64,000 nucleotides of DNA from Saprospiraceae bacterium (GCA_016714985.1 JADKBS010000039.1:1-64000), one strand, 5' to 3'; counted from the stretch's first letter, positions 46,025 to 55,867 are shown. Translations and numbers: made by a program. Notes: generated by a model from the sequence alone, not told the origin.

Positions 46025-47377
46025 ATGAACAAACCAATCTTGGCAATATTGCTTGCCGCATTGCTATTGCCGACCACCGCATTTTCCCAAAGGAACAAAA
46101 AGAAAAAAGCCGAGAAAGAGACTGCCGAAACCAAGTTGAAGGACTACGGGATTGAAGATTCCGAACTGTTCAATCGGGCCTTCACTGGATTTGCACTCTA
46201 CGACCCCGCCGAGGGCAAGATGCTCTACCAACGCAACGCCGAAAAATACTACACCCCGGCTTCCAACACCAAGATATTGACGCTTTACGCCAGTCTGCGC
46301 ACGCTCGGCGACTCCATCCCGGCACTGCAGTACAGCCGCCAGGGCAGTTTCCTTGTGTTTTGGGGGACGGGCGACCCCTCCTTCCTCAACCCCCACTTGG
46401 CACAGAACCCGCAGGTATATGATTTTTTGAAAAACAGCAGGGAGCAGCTCCTTTTCTGCTCCGCCAACTACAAGGACAAGCGCTACGGTTCCGGCTGGAT
46501 GTGGGACGACAATTTCTATGATTACCAAGCCGAAAAATCGCCGCTGCCCGTTTACAGCAACGTGGCGCATTTCAGCCAAAAAGACCTCACTTCGGGCATC
46601 ACTGTGAAACCGACGTTTTTGGGCAAATACCTCGAACACGACTCCACCCTCCAGGCCGACGACTATGTGGGAAGGGATGAATTCGGCAACCGTTTCACCT
46701 TCAACAACGTGGCGAAATCGGGCAAAAAATTCGAATGGCACGTTCCGTTCAAAGCCACTGCGCACTTCGTCACGGAGCTACTTGCTGACACGCTCAAGCG
46801 CCCTGTCAGCCTTTTGGAAGCCAATATGCTGCCCCCCACAGACGCCAAAACGCTCTATAGCCTCAAAGCTGACAGTCTTTATATCCGGATGATGCAGGAA
46901 AGTGATAATTTCATTGCGGAGCAACTCCTGCTGCTCTGTGCTTGGCAGCGCACGGGCACTATGAACACGGAAAAGGCCATCGAATTTGCCGAGAAGAACC
47001 ACTTGAACGGCCTGCCCGACGACCCCAAATGGGTGGACGGCTCTGGCCTCAGCCGCTACAACCTCGTGACTCCCCGTACGCTGGTGGAAGTGCTCAACCG
47101 CCTCCAACAGATAGTGCCGAGGCAACGGCTCTTCGGCATATTTCCCGCTGGCGGCGTCAGTGGCACCATCAAGGACAACTATAAAAACGGGGACTCACCC
47201 TACGTTTTCGCCAAGACGGGCACCCTGCGCCACAACCACAGCCTGAGCGGCTACCTCATTACCAAGAAAGGTAAAATGCTGATTTTCAGCTTCATGCACA
47301 ACAACTACACGGGCAGCATGAGCGCCCTGCGCAAGGAGATGGAAAAGGTGCTGCGGGAGGTGTATGAGGAGAATTAA
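46025..47377 (+). CDS. dacB: D-alanyl-D-alanine carboxypeptidase/endopeptidase (PBP4, S13 family)
   Basis: The periplasmic enzyme trims or cleaves peptidoglycan cross-links. The 450-residue protein has a signal peptide (MNKPILAILLAALLLPTTAFSQ). It has SxxK in PASNTKILTLYASL (about residue 80), SxN in MQESDNFIAEQLLL, and KTG in VFAKTGTLRHNHSLSGYL. Length and motif spacing, with a long insert between SxxK and SxN, fit the S13/PBP4 family. The frame is intact. Confidence 0.5.
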   Translation: MNKPILAILLAALLLPTTAFSQRNKKKKAEKETAETKLKDYGIEDSELFNRAFTGFALYDPAEGKMLYQRNAEKYYTPASNTKILTLYASLRTLGDSIPALQYSRQGSFLVFWGTGDPSFLNPHLAQNPQVYDFLKNSREQLLFCSANYKDKRYGSGWMWDDNFYDYQAEKSPLPVYSNVAHFSQKDLTSGITVKPTFLGKYLEHDSTLQADDYVGRDEFGNRFTFNNVAKSGKKFEWHVPFKATAHFVTELLADTLKRPVSLLEANMLPPTDAKTLYSLKADSLYIRMMQESDNFIAEQLLLLCAWQRTGTMNTEKAIEFAEKNHLNGLPDDPKWVDGSGLSRYNLVTPRTLVEVLNRLQQIVPRQRLFGIFPAGGVSGTIKDNYKNGDSPYVFAKTGTLRHNHSLSGYLITKKGKMLIFSFMHNNYTGSMSALRKEMEKVLREVYEEN

Positions 47378-47401
47378 AATAGCTTCGAGTTACAAGTTTC
47401 A

Positions 47402-47459
47402 AGTTTCGAGTTAGGTAAGGCAAACAAACTTCACTGCTCTAAACTGGCAACTCGAAACT
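47402..47459. repeat. AGTTTCGAGTT/AACTCGAAACT inverted repeat
   Basis: Arms at 47402-47412 and 47449-47459, preceded by further GAGTTACAAGTTTC words. It lies between the convergent ends of dacB and the YgjP-like gene, and its right arm includes the latter's stop codon. It may serve as a bidirectional terminator without a T-run. Confidence 0.5.
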
Positions 47460-48315
47460 AAAAATTACAGGAGTGCCAGTTCTGCCTTAGCCATTTCTTT
47501 TTTTCCTTGAAATCGGGCATGGCGTCCTCGACGTGCTTCCAGAAGCGGGGCGAATGGTTCATTTCGAGCAGGTGCGCCAGCTCGTGGATGATAACGTAGT
47601 CCACCACATCATCAGGGGCGAAGAGCAGGCAGGTGCTGAGGTTGATATTGCCGACGTGGGAGCAGCTGCCCCAGTTGGAAGTGTTGTACTTGAGCGATAC
47701 GCCCTTGATTTCTTTCCTGAAAAAAAGATGGTTCAGTTCCATGACCCGCCGCTCGATATGCGGCAGGAAGTCCTGTGCCACCACCCTACTCAGCAGTTGC
47801 CGGATGGCCTTGGTGCGGCTGGCCTCGTTGTCGGACTTGGTCAGCCGTAGGTGGATGGTGCGGCCATGCAAGCGGGCGGCGTGGGTTTTGTTGTCCGTCC
47901 AATCAACCTTAAGTTCGTAACTACGTGGGCCGACCTGTAGCTGGTCGCCATCTTGGTAGGTCTTGCCAAGGGCGTGGTTGTCTTCCGGGCCTTTCTCGGC
48001 GAGCTTCTCCGTGACCCAGTCCTTGAAACGGGCTAAGTGCCGCTCTTTTTCGGCGGCCAACATCAAGCTGGGCAGGCGGCAGATGGCCCCGGCCTTGCCA
48101 AGCGAAAAGCGGACGCCCCTTCGCATCTCGACATAAATCTTGGCGGGTATCCGGCGCTCCCCTATTTCAATAAAGGTATGCGCTGGCTTGGGTTTGGATT
48201 TTTTGAACAGCTTCAAAGTGGAGGCAAGTAAAAAGTGTAAAGGCAAAAATAGCACGTTGCCAGCTTCTGCCACTTCACTTTTTACTTTGTCCTTTTTACT
48301 TTGTACAAAAAACAA
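47458..48315 (-). CDS. YgjP/WLM-like metallopeptidase (DUF45)
   Basis: The catalytic zinc motif is in VVDYVIIHELAHLLEMNHSPRFW (HExxH plus a downstream His), preceded by SLKYNTSNWGSCSHVGNINLSTCLLF. This is the YgjP-like (DUF45) family pattern, related to SprT and wss1-like proteases. The annotated start at 48315 includes low-complexity sequence; the true start is probably within the first 40 residues, before KPKPAHTFIEIGERRIPAKI. The protein is cytoplasmic and its substrate is unknown. Confidence 0.5.
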   Translation of the reverse strand: MFFVQSKKDKVKSEVAEAGNVLFLPLHFLLASTLKLFKKSKPKPAHTFIEIGERRIPAKIYVEMRRGVRFSLGKAGAICRLPSLMLAAEKERHLARFKDWVTEKLAEKGPEDNHALGKTYQDGDQLQVGPRSYELKVDWTDNKTHAARLHGRTIHLRLTKSDNEASRTKAIRQLLSRVVAQDFLPHIERRVMELNHLFFRKEIKGVSLKYNTSNWGSCSHVGNINLSTCLLFAPDDVVDYVIIHELAHLLEMNHSPRFWKHVEDAMPDFKEKKKWLRQNWHSCNF

Positions 48316-48355
48316 ACAGCAAAGCCCGAAGCGGATGTACCACTCCGGGCTTTGC
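48305..48355 (-). terminator. Rho-independent terminator of rpmH
   Basis: A minus-strand 10-bp stem GCAAAGCCCG/CGGGCTTTGC (48319-48355) is followed by TGTTTGTTTTTTG, 30 bp after the rpmH stop. Confidence 0.5.
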
Positions 48356-48385
48356 GCCTGAAATTATGATAACAGCAATCGCTGC

Positions 48386-48541
48386 TTATTTCACGTGCTT
48401 CTCATCGGAAACCGACAGTTTCCAACGGCCCTGTGCCCTGCGACGGGACAGTACCTTGCGACCATTTTTGGTGCTCATGCGCTCACGGAAACCGTGCTTG
48501 TTAGCTCTTTTTCTTCTCGAAGGTTGAAAGGTCCTTTTCAT
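48386..48541 (-). CDS. rpmH: 50S ribosomal protein L34
   Basis: The 51-residue basic protein (MKRTFQPSRRKRANKHGFRERM, then NGRKVLSRRRAQGRWKLSV) is unmistakably L34, a structural protein of the large ribosomal subunit. It reads from the ATG at 48541 to TAA at 48386. The C-terminal extension (SDEKHVK) is typical of Bacteroidota. It has its own promoter and terminator. In many bacteria rpmH neighbours rnpA and the yidC region; here it does not. Confidence 0.5.
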   Translation of the reverse strand: MKRTFQPSRRKRANKHGFRERMSTKNGRKVLSRRRAQGRWKLSVSDEKHVK

Positions 48542-48591
48542 TTTATCGTCAAATTTACGGATTCAAAATAAGCCCTTTTTCAAAGGGAGGG

Positions 48592-48623
48592 CAAAGGTAG
48601 ATTTTTTAGTTGTAAAATCCCAA
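48592..48623 (-). promoter_or_regulatory. rpmH promoter
   Basis: On the minus strand TTG (48621-48623), 21 bp, then TACCTTTG (48592-48599) matches the Bacteroidota -33/-7 consensus. It lies about 50 bp upstream of the rpmH ATG. Confidence 0.5.
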
Positions 48624-48719
48624 GCAATGACAGGGATTTTTTTCATAGTGCAAGATTACTATTCCATTATCTACCTTTACCCGCACTTACCAACACACCA
48701 AGTTTTAATTACGAAGAAG

Positions 48720-51700
48720 ATGAAACTAACCTATCGCCTTTTGCTGCTCGCAGCACTTTCCCCTTTGCTTTTTCCTGCAAAAAAGAAGCAACCAACTTCG
48801 ACCGCCCGCAAGACCCCTGGGTGTTCCGCTCGGTGCTCGACTCCATCCCCCGCATTGCCACCGTCGGCCTGCACGACGATATGTGGGTGGCCTACAACAC
48901 CGCCAACTGCTCGGTTTACAAAGCATGGAAAGGCTCCGTGAACTTCGACGGGGCGGTCTATACGACCGTGCACGGCCCGCAGCCGAGCAGTATCGGCAAT
49001 GGCTGGTTCGTGAACAAGCACGACAACCCATGGCTGGTCGTCGTGGGTGGCAAGGAGGAAGCGCCCAAGGTGCAGTACCGAGGCCACCGCTTCGAGAAGG
49101 GGCAGGTGACGCTGAACTACGAACTGCAACTTGCCGATGGCAAAATCATAAAAATTGCGGAGCGACCAGAATATGCCACAAAAGGCGATGACCCCAACGA
49201 GCAAATAGGCTTGGAGCGGGTCTTCACCACCAGCGACGTCCCTGAAGGCGCACAGATCGTCTTGAAAACGAACGTCAGTTCCATCAGCTTCGAGAATGCC
49301 GTGGAGACCGATGGCCAATGGCAAGTGACGGGCAAGGCTGACCGGGAATTTGCCGGGCTTAAGGGTCTTGACCTCGACGGGCAGCTCACGCTGAAATCCA
49401 ACGGCAGCACCCATTTCGCCGCATTTTTCACCAAAAACCGATGATTGAGAACATGAATAAAATTGAGGGTGACGAAGAAGCGGAAACCCTCCGCTCGGTC
49501 TGCGCCTCATCGGCAAATCGGACTGCAAGAGCTGCCACAACCAAAACGTGCAGACCGTCGGGCCGGCTTACGTGGACATTGCGACCCGCTACCGCAACAC
49601 TGCCGACAACGTGGCTACGCTCGTTGGGAAGGTTAAAAATGGTGGTGCCGGCAACTGGGGCCAAGCCGCTATGAGTGCCCATGCAGACCTGTCCGACTCG
49701 GATGTGGAGCTGATGGTGAAGTTCATTATGGGCCTCGACAGCGTGGAGGAGGCAAAACTGGCCGCCCTGCCCGAAAACAAGGTAAACAACACGGCACTTG
49801 AACCCAAGACTGGCATAAAGGAGGAGGACATCTACCCAGGTTCGCTCATCAAGGTTTACCAATTTGACGCAAAGCGAAAACTGGCAAAGGTTGCCGATAT
49901 GCAGCCGCTGCCCAAGCCCATCTTCGAGGGCATTGTGTCGAAGCTCCACGCTACCGCCGCCGATTTTGGCGACCTGACGGACAATTTCGGCATCATTGCC
50001 GAAGGCTACCTGAAGATACCCAAGGACAACGCCTACACCTTCCGGACCATCAGCGACGACGGCAGCGTGCTCTACATCGGCGATAGGAAGGTGGTGGACA
50101 ACGACGGCCTACACGGCGACGAACCCAAGGACGGCGACGTCACGCTCAAAGCGGGCCTGCATCCCTTCCGCTTGGAGTACTTCGAGGCGGGCGGCGGCAA
50201 TATGGTCTCGTTCCAATGGAAGACGCCCGAAGGCAAGTTTGAAATAGTGCCGGGGGCCGTATTGGCACATGACAAAAACCTGCAGCCCACCGCTGGCGGC
50301 GGCATGACCTTCGGCGCTGGCTCGCAGATACCCGGCGATAAGGCGCACGAGGCAGGCGTACACCCAAGCTACGACCTTGCGCAGGCCCGGCCCGCCGATT
50401 TCCTCCCAAAAGTAGGTGGCATGGACTTCCTTTCCGATGGCCGCATGGCGGTCTGCACCTGGGATGCCGAAGGCGGCGTTTATATTGTAGAAAATGTGCA
50501 GAGCGGCGACCCTTCCAAGATGAAGGCCGTGAAAATCGGCAATGGCCTGCACGAGCCGCTCGGCCTGAAAGTGGTCAACAACGTGATTTATGTTTTGCAA
50601 AAGCAAGAACTGACCAAACTCGTGGACAACGACAAGGACGGCCTTATTGACGAATACTACACCGTCTGCAACAACTGGGGCGTCAGCTCCAATTTCCACG
50701 AATTCGCATTTGGCCTCGTTTACAAGGACGGCCATTTCTATGGCAGCCTTGCCACGGACATCTTACCCGGCGGCGCTGGCGCTCCCACGCAGCCGAAAGA
50801 CCGGGGCCGCACCTTCAAAATCAGCGAAAAGGACGGCAGCATCGAGTTCATCGCCAGCGGCCTGCGCACGCCCAACGGCATCGGCATCGGCGTGGACGGC
50901 GAGATTTTCAACGCCGACAACCAAGGCGACTGGCTGCCTGTCAGCAAGATACTGCACATCACGCCCGGCGCTTTTTTTGGTAGCCGTGCGGTGGACTTTG
51001 AGGGTACGGCCAACCTGCCCGTGAAGCAGCCCGTGGTCTGGTTGCCACAGGACGAAATCGGCAACTCGCCCGGCACCCCGCTGGCCTTCACCGACGACAG
51101 CCCGTACAAGGGCCAGCTCATGCACGGCGAGGTGACGCACGGCGGCGTGAAGCGGGTTTTTGTGGAAAAAATCAACGGCGAGTACCAAGGCTGCGTGTTC
51201 CGTTTCACGCAGGGCCTGGAGGCGGGCGTGAACCGCATGGTCTGGGGCCCGGACGGGGCGCTCTACGTCGGCTGCATCGGCAACCCCGGCAACTGGCGGG
51301 ACATGAACGGCGACAAGCTCTGGTACGGCCTACAGCGGCTGAAATTCAATGGAAAGCCCGCGTTTGAAATGCTGGCCGTGCGGGCAAAAAGTAATGGCGT
51401 GGAAATCGAGTTCACCGAGCCACTGGAGGAAGGCAACGGCTGGAACGGCGCCGAGTACCAAGTGGAGCAGTGGAAGTACGTGCCCACGAAGGACTACGGC
51501 GGCCCGAAGGTTGACCAAACGAAGCTGAAAGTGCTTTCGGCAAACGTCAGCGGCGACCGTAAAAAGGTCTTTTTGGAACTGGCGGGCATGAAGGCGGGTC
51601 ATGTCATCTATGTGCGCTTGCCCTACACTTGGGTGAGCGCCAACGGCCACGAGCTTTGGGCGACGGAAGGCTGGTACACGATGAATGCTATACCCCTAAC

Positions 51701-52391
51701 CCCTAAAGGGGAACTGACGACTGCTCCAATTTTTGCACCCAATACCCTCACAGAAGCCGAGAAGGCTGCTGGCTGGAAGCTGCTCTTCGACGGCAAAAGC
51801 ACGGCTGGCTGGCATGGCTTCAACAAAAAACCTGTGAGCAAGAAATGGGTGATTCAGGACGGCGCACTCCATTTTGACCCAAAAGCCGCCAAGGACGATG
51901 CCAACGGTGACATCATCACCGATGAGGAATTTGCCAACTACGAGTTGCGCCTGGAATGGAAGATTGCGCCTTGCGGCAACAGCGGCGTTATTTACAACGT
52001 GGTGGAAGACCCCTCCAAATACGAGTGGGCCTGGCAGACCGGCCCTGAAATGCAGGTGCTCGACAACGCCTGCCACCCCGACGCCATGTTCGACAAGCAC
52101 AAGGCGGGCGACCTCTACGACATGATCGCCAGCCGCCTGATGACCGTGAAACCCGGCGGCCAATGGAACAGCGCCCGCCTCGTGAACCGCAATGGCAAGG
52201 TGGAGCATTGGCTGAATGGCCGCAAGGTGGTGGAAGTGGACATGACAGGCGAGGAATGGCGCAAGCTCGTAGCTGGCAGCAAGTTCAAGGAAATGCCGGA
52301 CTTTGGGAAGAAGACCAGCGGGCGCATTGCGCTGCAGGACCACGGGGATAGGGTGTGGTATAGGAATATGAAGGTGAGGGTGTTGAGGTAA
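48720..52391 (+). CDS. Large lipoprotein: cytochrome c - PA14 - beta-propeller - DUF1080 (three frameshifts)
   Basis: Read across frames this is one ~1220-residue exported protein. A signal leads to a lipobox-like FSCKKE near 48780. An N-terminal domain follows to 49444. A heme motif CKSCHNQ lies near 49530, a PA14 domain at about 49920-50270, and a six-blade sugar-dehydrogenase-like propeller at about 50390-51700. The C-terminal 3-keto-disaccharide hydrolase (DUF1080) domain is 51760-52391 (LLFDGKSTAGWHGF, WIAPCGNSGVIYNVV-like core). Single-base shifts near 48776, 49436 and 49495 each fall at a homopolymer, which suggests sequencing error. Proteins of this layout are known in Bacteroidota and are thought to act on sugars at the cell surface. 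The longest intact frame is 49548-52391. Confidence 0.5.
51693..51711. repeat. CCCCTAA-CCCCTAAA-GGGG motif in the propeller/DUF1080 linker
   Basis: The 19-bp sequence CCCCTAACCCCTAAAGGGG encodes PLTPKGE in frame within the linker ahead of DUF1080. CCCCTAAAGGGG-type palindromes are frequent between genes in Bacteroidota, so this may be a small in-frame insertion. Confidence 0.5.
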
Positions 52392-52413
52392 TGGAATGGC
52401 CCAATCATTAAAG

Positions 52414-52451
52414 GTAAGTGGTTGATTTCACAAAGAAAATCAACCACTTAC
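52414..52451. terminator. Hairpin between convergent genes
   Basis: A 15-bp perfect stem GTAAGTGGTTGATTT/AAATCAACCACTTAC with an 8-nt loop lies 23 bp after the DUF1080 lipoprotein stop and 46 bp from the convergent gene's stop. It has no T-run; bidirectional termination is inferred. Confidence 0.5.
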
Positions 52452-52496
52452 TGTTTGGTAGGCATCGGCTATGCTGGAAATCTTGAATAAAGGGCC

Positions 52497-53663
52497 TTAT
52501 TCATTCCACCCATATAGTAGATCCTTTAATTTGGAGCCACGAAGCTCTGCCACATTATATGCCTCATTAAATTTGAGAATTGAAGATCTTACCTCAGCCT
52601 TTACAGACTGGAATTTTTCTGGCAAGTCCTTAGAACATACGGCTTCGTTTTTATAGTTTCCAAGTATCACCTCAAATTTATGATAATATTGTTCGCCTTG
52701 GCCAATAAAATTGGTGTACTTGTGTATGAATTCTATCATCAAATTTACTGGAAATTCAAGACTAGCGTGTTTTTTATACGCTTTTTCAATATCAGCTGGC
52801 GTTCCAGCGTAAAGTGCTTGCATTCCAGCCATGTATTCATCCAGCTTCCCATAAAGTGTTTCCCAATCATCTTGGTTTCTGCATTTTTCAAGTGGGACAA
52901 AGTAACCAATGACCTTGGTATATTCTTCAAACAATTTTGCACATTCATCTTTCAAACTTATGTTGCTTTGTTTTAGGAAATCGGTTTCATAAAAAATCAG
53001 GTTCAGGTCGCTTGTCATTCGTAAGGTGAAATCAAGAATGCAAGCAATTTCTTCCAAGTTTTTTTCTTTAATTTTGCTATCTCCTTCGCCGAAGAATGCA
53101 CCTATTAAAGCAAAAGAAGATGCGGCCATTGGATTTTCGCTTAACAGGGAAGGCATTTGCACCCCAGTTTGTTTTTTCATTTTAGCATCCAATGCTGATT
53201 TATTCAATTGAAAGTTAGGGTAATTTTGGGGATTGGAAAGTTTTACTATTTCGTAGGTAGTTTGCATTGATGAAAAATGATGGTCGAGACCCATTATCTT
53301 TTCATATAATAGCCTGGTCAATTCTATGCCTTTTCTATAGCGCAATTTTGCAAGTTTAACTTGGGCGTCATTATCTATAACTGCTATTTCTTCTTTAATT
53401 TTGTCTTTTTCAAGCAACAAAAGAACGGCTTTCTGTAAATTATCTTCAACAACAATGGAGTGAAGTTGTTGCTCAACAACAAGCATCCTTTGATTGCATT
53501 GCTCCATTTGTTCATCTCTACTGTTTTTTATATAAGTTTCCTCTTTTTCGCAGCACCGAACAAAATCAGCAAGCAAATGTGTGCTGTCTGGCAAGTTGGA
53601 AGACGTTGCAGTCAGTGACGACAAAAGACACAGCAATATTAACAAAGTGAAATGTTTTGCCAT
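52497..53663 (-). CDS. Exported coiled-coil protein, paralogue 1 of a tandem family
   Basis: The 388-residue protein has a signal peptide (MAKHFTLLILLCLLSSLTATS). A long helical coiled-coil region follows (about 45-130). Conserved blocks are shared with the gene at 54698: YRKGIELTRLLYEKIMGLDHHFSSMQT, PSLLSENPMAASSFALIGAFF, EEIACILDFTLRM, CAKLFEEYTKV, VPLEKCRNQDDWETL, and the end RGSKLKDLLYG. Two conserved cysteines could form disulphides. I do not recognise a family. It is AT-rich. The start context ATCCAAAATG matches that of the gene at 55990. It is probably periplasmic or surface-exposed. Confidence 0.5.
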   Translation of the reverse strand: MAKHFTLLILLCLLSSLTATSSNLPDSTHLLADFVRCCEKEETYIKNSRDEQMEQCNQRMLVVEQQLHSIVVEDNLQKAVLLLLEKDKIKEEIAVIDNDAQVKLAKLRYRKGIELTRLLYEKIMGLDHHFSSMQTTYEIVKLSNPQNYPNFQLNKSALDAKMKKQTGVQMPSLLSENPMAASSFALIGAFFGEGDSKIKEKNLEEIACILDFTLRMTSDLNLIFYETDFLKQSNISLKDECAKLFEEYTKVIGYFVPLEKCRNQDDWETLYGKLDEYMAGMQALYAGTPADIEKAYKKHASLEFPVNLMIEFIHKYTNFIGQGEQYYHKFEVILGNYKNEAVCSKDLPEKFQSVKAEVRSSILKFNEAYNVAELRGSKLKDLLYGWNE

Positions 53664-54191
53664 TTTGGATAAATTTTAAACAGTCACGTTTTAGATTGAC
53701 ATGGAGATTCAATTCGTCACTCCACAGCCTTCGAATTTGTTGCCAAAAGTTTTCGATTGGAACAGCTAGGAGCTATACCCAACTTTACTTGATTTTGTAC
53801 ATTAAAGCCCAAGTAATACGCTTTTGATTTCGCCCATTCCTGAGAATTGCGGTACGCTAAAAGACTCACAGCGGCCCGAAATTCAAAGATTATTAGTAAC
53901 TACTTAGGAGGGTGTGGGAGGAGAGAGAAAAATGATTTTTTTCTCTCTCCTCCCACATTTTGGGGTGTTTTTTGGGGAAAATTTTCAATTTTCCCCAAAA
54001 AACACCCCCTGCTAAGTAGTTACGATTATTATTTACACGTTAGACTACACTGATCTACCCCCGCTCGTTGCATTCCTTACCTGTTCGACAGAAGGGCGGC
54101 TACTGGCTACTCGCAAGAAGGGGGAACTCTTGGGGCATTCCGCCCCGAGAGTCCTCTAATTGCAATAGATTTATTGCAGATCGGCCTGATG
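53664..54191. other. Gene-free stretch holding MITE copy C
   Basis: No convincing gene is present. It contains the MITE at 53896-54023, a GGTACGCTAAAA stretch (53850-53861) resembling the right arm of the 45.8-kb hairpin element, and a hairpin CTCTTGGGGC/GCCCCGAGAG at about 54127-54151 that may terminate the gene at 54192. Confidence 0.5.
53896..54023. mobile_element. MITE-like element with nested hairpins, copy C
   Basis: At 128 bp it is nearly identical to copy A (9306-9436) in both stems, with different loop sequences. The termini are GTAACTACTTAGGAGGG and, on the complement, GTAACTACTTAGCAGGGG. It is flanked by the perfect 8-bp duplication GATTATTA (53888-53895 and 54024-54031). In this copy the second hairpin pairs further (GGGGTG with CACCCC) than in copy A. 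Confidence 0.5.
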
Positions 54192-54662
54192 TCAATCATT
54201 TAGCGTTGAAGATTTTTCAACCTCTCTCCCAAATGTCGCTATATACTTTCCCCAGCTCTTTTTGACTGGGTATACGCCTTTCGGCACAATCAACACAGTG
54301 TCTGCGATGCCCAACTCTTTGAGTAAATCCTTGTCAATTATTCGAAATTCCTGATAAATATTGTAAAAGCCATTTTCAAATTCATTCTTAGCTAAATCTT
54401 CTGAAACAGCTTCTTTGTTGAATTCCATTACAAGTTCATTTAGCCTGTTTACATATATTTTACTATTGAAGGTAGCCTTGCTGCCATCCATTACAGGACG
54501 TCCACTGGGGTTACAAGGTAATGTCCCTGGGCCACACATCTTGCCATTAAAAACCCCTTGTGTAAAATTGGTAGGGACTTTTCTCCCGGGAACATAAAAA
54601 GCGAAAAAAGCCATTGCCAATACCAAAATTGTCAATACAATTGCGTAGTGTCTGATTTTCAT
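54192..54662 (-). CDS. Membrane-anchored or exported protein of unknown function
   Basis: The 156-residue protein has one N-terminal hydrophobic segment (HYAIVLTILVLAMAFFAFYV) and a soluble remainder (NFTQGVFNGKMCGPGTLPCNPSGRPVMDGSKATFNSKIYVNR). A CxxxxxxC pair suggests periplasmic exposure. I do not recognise a family. It lies between the two coiled-coil paralogues on the same strand and is probably co-transcribed with the gene starting at 55867, 35 bp upstream. Confidence 0.5.
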   Translation of the reverse strand: MKIRHYAIVLTILVLAMAFFAFYVPGRKVPTNFTQGVFNGKMCGPGTLPCNPSGRPVMDGSKATFNSKIYVNRLNELVMEFNKEAVSEDLAKNEFENGFYNIYQEFRIIDKDLLKELGIADTVLIVPKGVYPVKKSWGKYIATFGREVEKSSTLND

Positions 54663-54697
54663 AATTTCGAGTTTTAATAGTGATGAGATAGGTTGAC

Positions 54698-55867
54698 TTA
54701 ATTCAGGCCATACAACAAGTCCTTTAACCTTGAACCTTGGATTTCGGGTAGGTTATAGGTATTGTTGAACTTCTCAATGGTGCTTTTTATGTCGAATTTA
54801 AGTTCGGTGAACTGCCGTGGCAGCTGCGCCTTGCAGACGTCTTCGTTTTCATAATTGGAAACGATATTGTCGAACTTCTGGTAATACTGCGTGCCCTGTG
54901 CAATGAAGGTGCTGTATTTTGAAATGAACTCAGATACCCGCTGCGTGGCAAACTCCAGGTTTATCTGGTCTTTGCTGGCACCTACCGCCGTTGGGTTGGC
55001 CATCAATTGCTGCTCCATTTCCTTGATCTTTCCGTCGAGCATTTCTTGTAGTGTCTCCCAGTCGTCGTTACCCCGGCATTTTTCGAGCGGCACGTGGTAC
55101 TGAACAGCTTTTGTATATTCTTCAAAAAGCTTTTCACATCCTTCCTTCATGGTCTGGTTGGCCTGCTTCAAGAACTCGGTCTCGTTGCGCACCACGCTCA
55201 GGTCGGCGTTCATCCGTACCGTGAAGTCCAAAATGCAGGCAATTTGCTCAAAATCAGTCTCTTTCGCCTTTTGTGGCCGCTCACTCAGTAGGGCTGTCAC
55301 CAGTGTAAATGCACTGGAAATGAACGGGTTGGAGTTCAGCAGGGAGGGCAGTGCCATATTGAACTTCTTGTTGGCGTTTTTCTCCAACGCCTCCTTAGCC
55401 TTTTCAAATTCAGGATAGGAATTCGGGTTGGAGAGCATGGACACGTTCTGGAAGGTCTGCATGCCCGTGAAATGGTGGTCGAGACCCAATATCTTCTCGT
55501 ACATGAGCTTGATGAGGTCAATGCCTTTGCGATAGCGCACTTTTAGGGCTGCACCTTGAAACTGAACCACCAGTTTTTCCTGCTTCTCCAGCAGGGCAAT
55601 CTTGTGCTCCAAAGCTTTTTTGTAGCGTTTGTTGCTGCGTCTGGCAGTATTGGCTATTTCGTGCTCAACGGCGTTTATCTCAGCGCCTACTTGCCGTAGT
55701 TCCTGCTTCATCTCGGACTGCAACTGCCGCATTTCAAAGTCGAAATCAAGGCAGATATGCACAAACGACAGGCTGTCATTGGCTGTGGTTATAGGTGAAG
55801 CGTACAAGGCAACGGGGAGCAACGACAATGACAGTGCCCACAGCCGGAGGAGTGTGCTGTTTTTCAT
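54698..55867 (-). CDS. Exported coiled-coil protein, paralogue 2 of a tandem family
   Basis: The 389-residue protein has a signal peptide (MKNSTLLRLWALSLSLLPVALYAS) and the same plan as the gene at 52497: N-terminal coiled coil, then YRKGIDLIKLMYEKILGLDHHFTGMQT, PSLLNSNPFISSAFTLVTALL, EQIACILDFTVRM, CEKLFEEYTKA, VPLEKCRGNDDWETL and a C-terminal RLKDLLYG. Overall identity looks moderate, so the duplication is old. The pair flanks a small membrane protein. No function is known. The coiled coil and export suggest a structural or secretion-linked role, which is speculation. Confidence 0.5.
   Translation of the reverse strand: MKNSTLLRLWALSLSLLPVALYASPITTANDSLSFVHICLDFDFEMRQLQSEMKQELRQVGAEINAVEHEIANTARRSNKRYKKALEHKIALLEKQEKLVVQFQGAALKVRYRKGIDLIKLMYEKILGLDHHFTGMQTFQNVSMLSNPNSYPEFEKAKEALEKNANKKFNMALPSLLNSNPFISSAFTLVTALLSERPQKAKETDFEQIACILDFTVRMNADLSVVRNETEFLKQANQTMKEGCEKLFEEYTKAVQYHVPLEKCRGNDDWETLQEMLDGKIKEMEQQLMANPTAVGASKDQINLEFATQRVSEFISKYSTFIAQGTQYYQKFDNIVSNYENEDVCKAQLPRQFTELKFDIKSTIEKFNNTYNLPEIQGSRLKDLLYGLN

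Noticed and set aside
53850..53861. GGTACGCTAAAA as a second copy of the 45.8-kb hairpin element
   Set aside because: Only one arm is visible; no partner arm within 150 bp.
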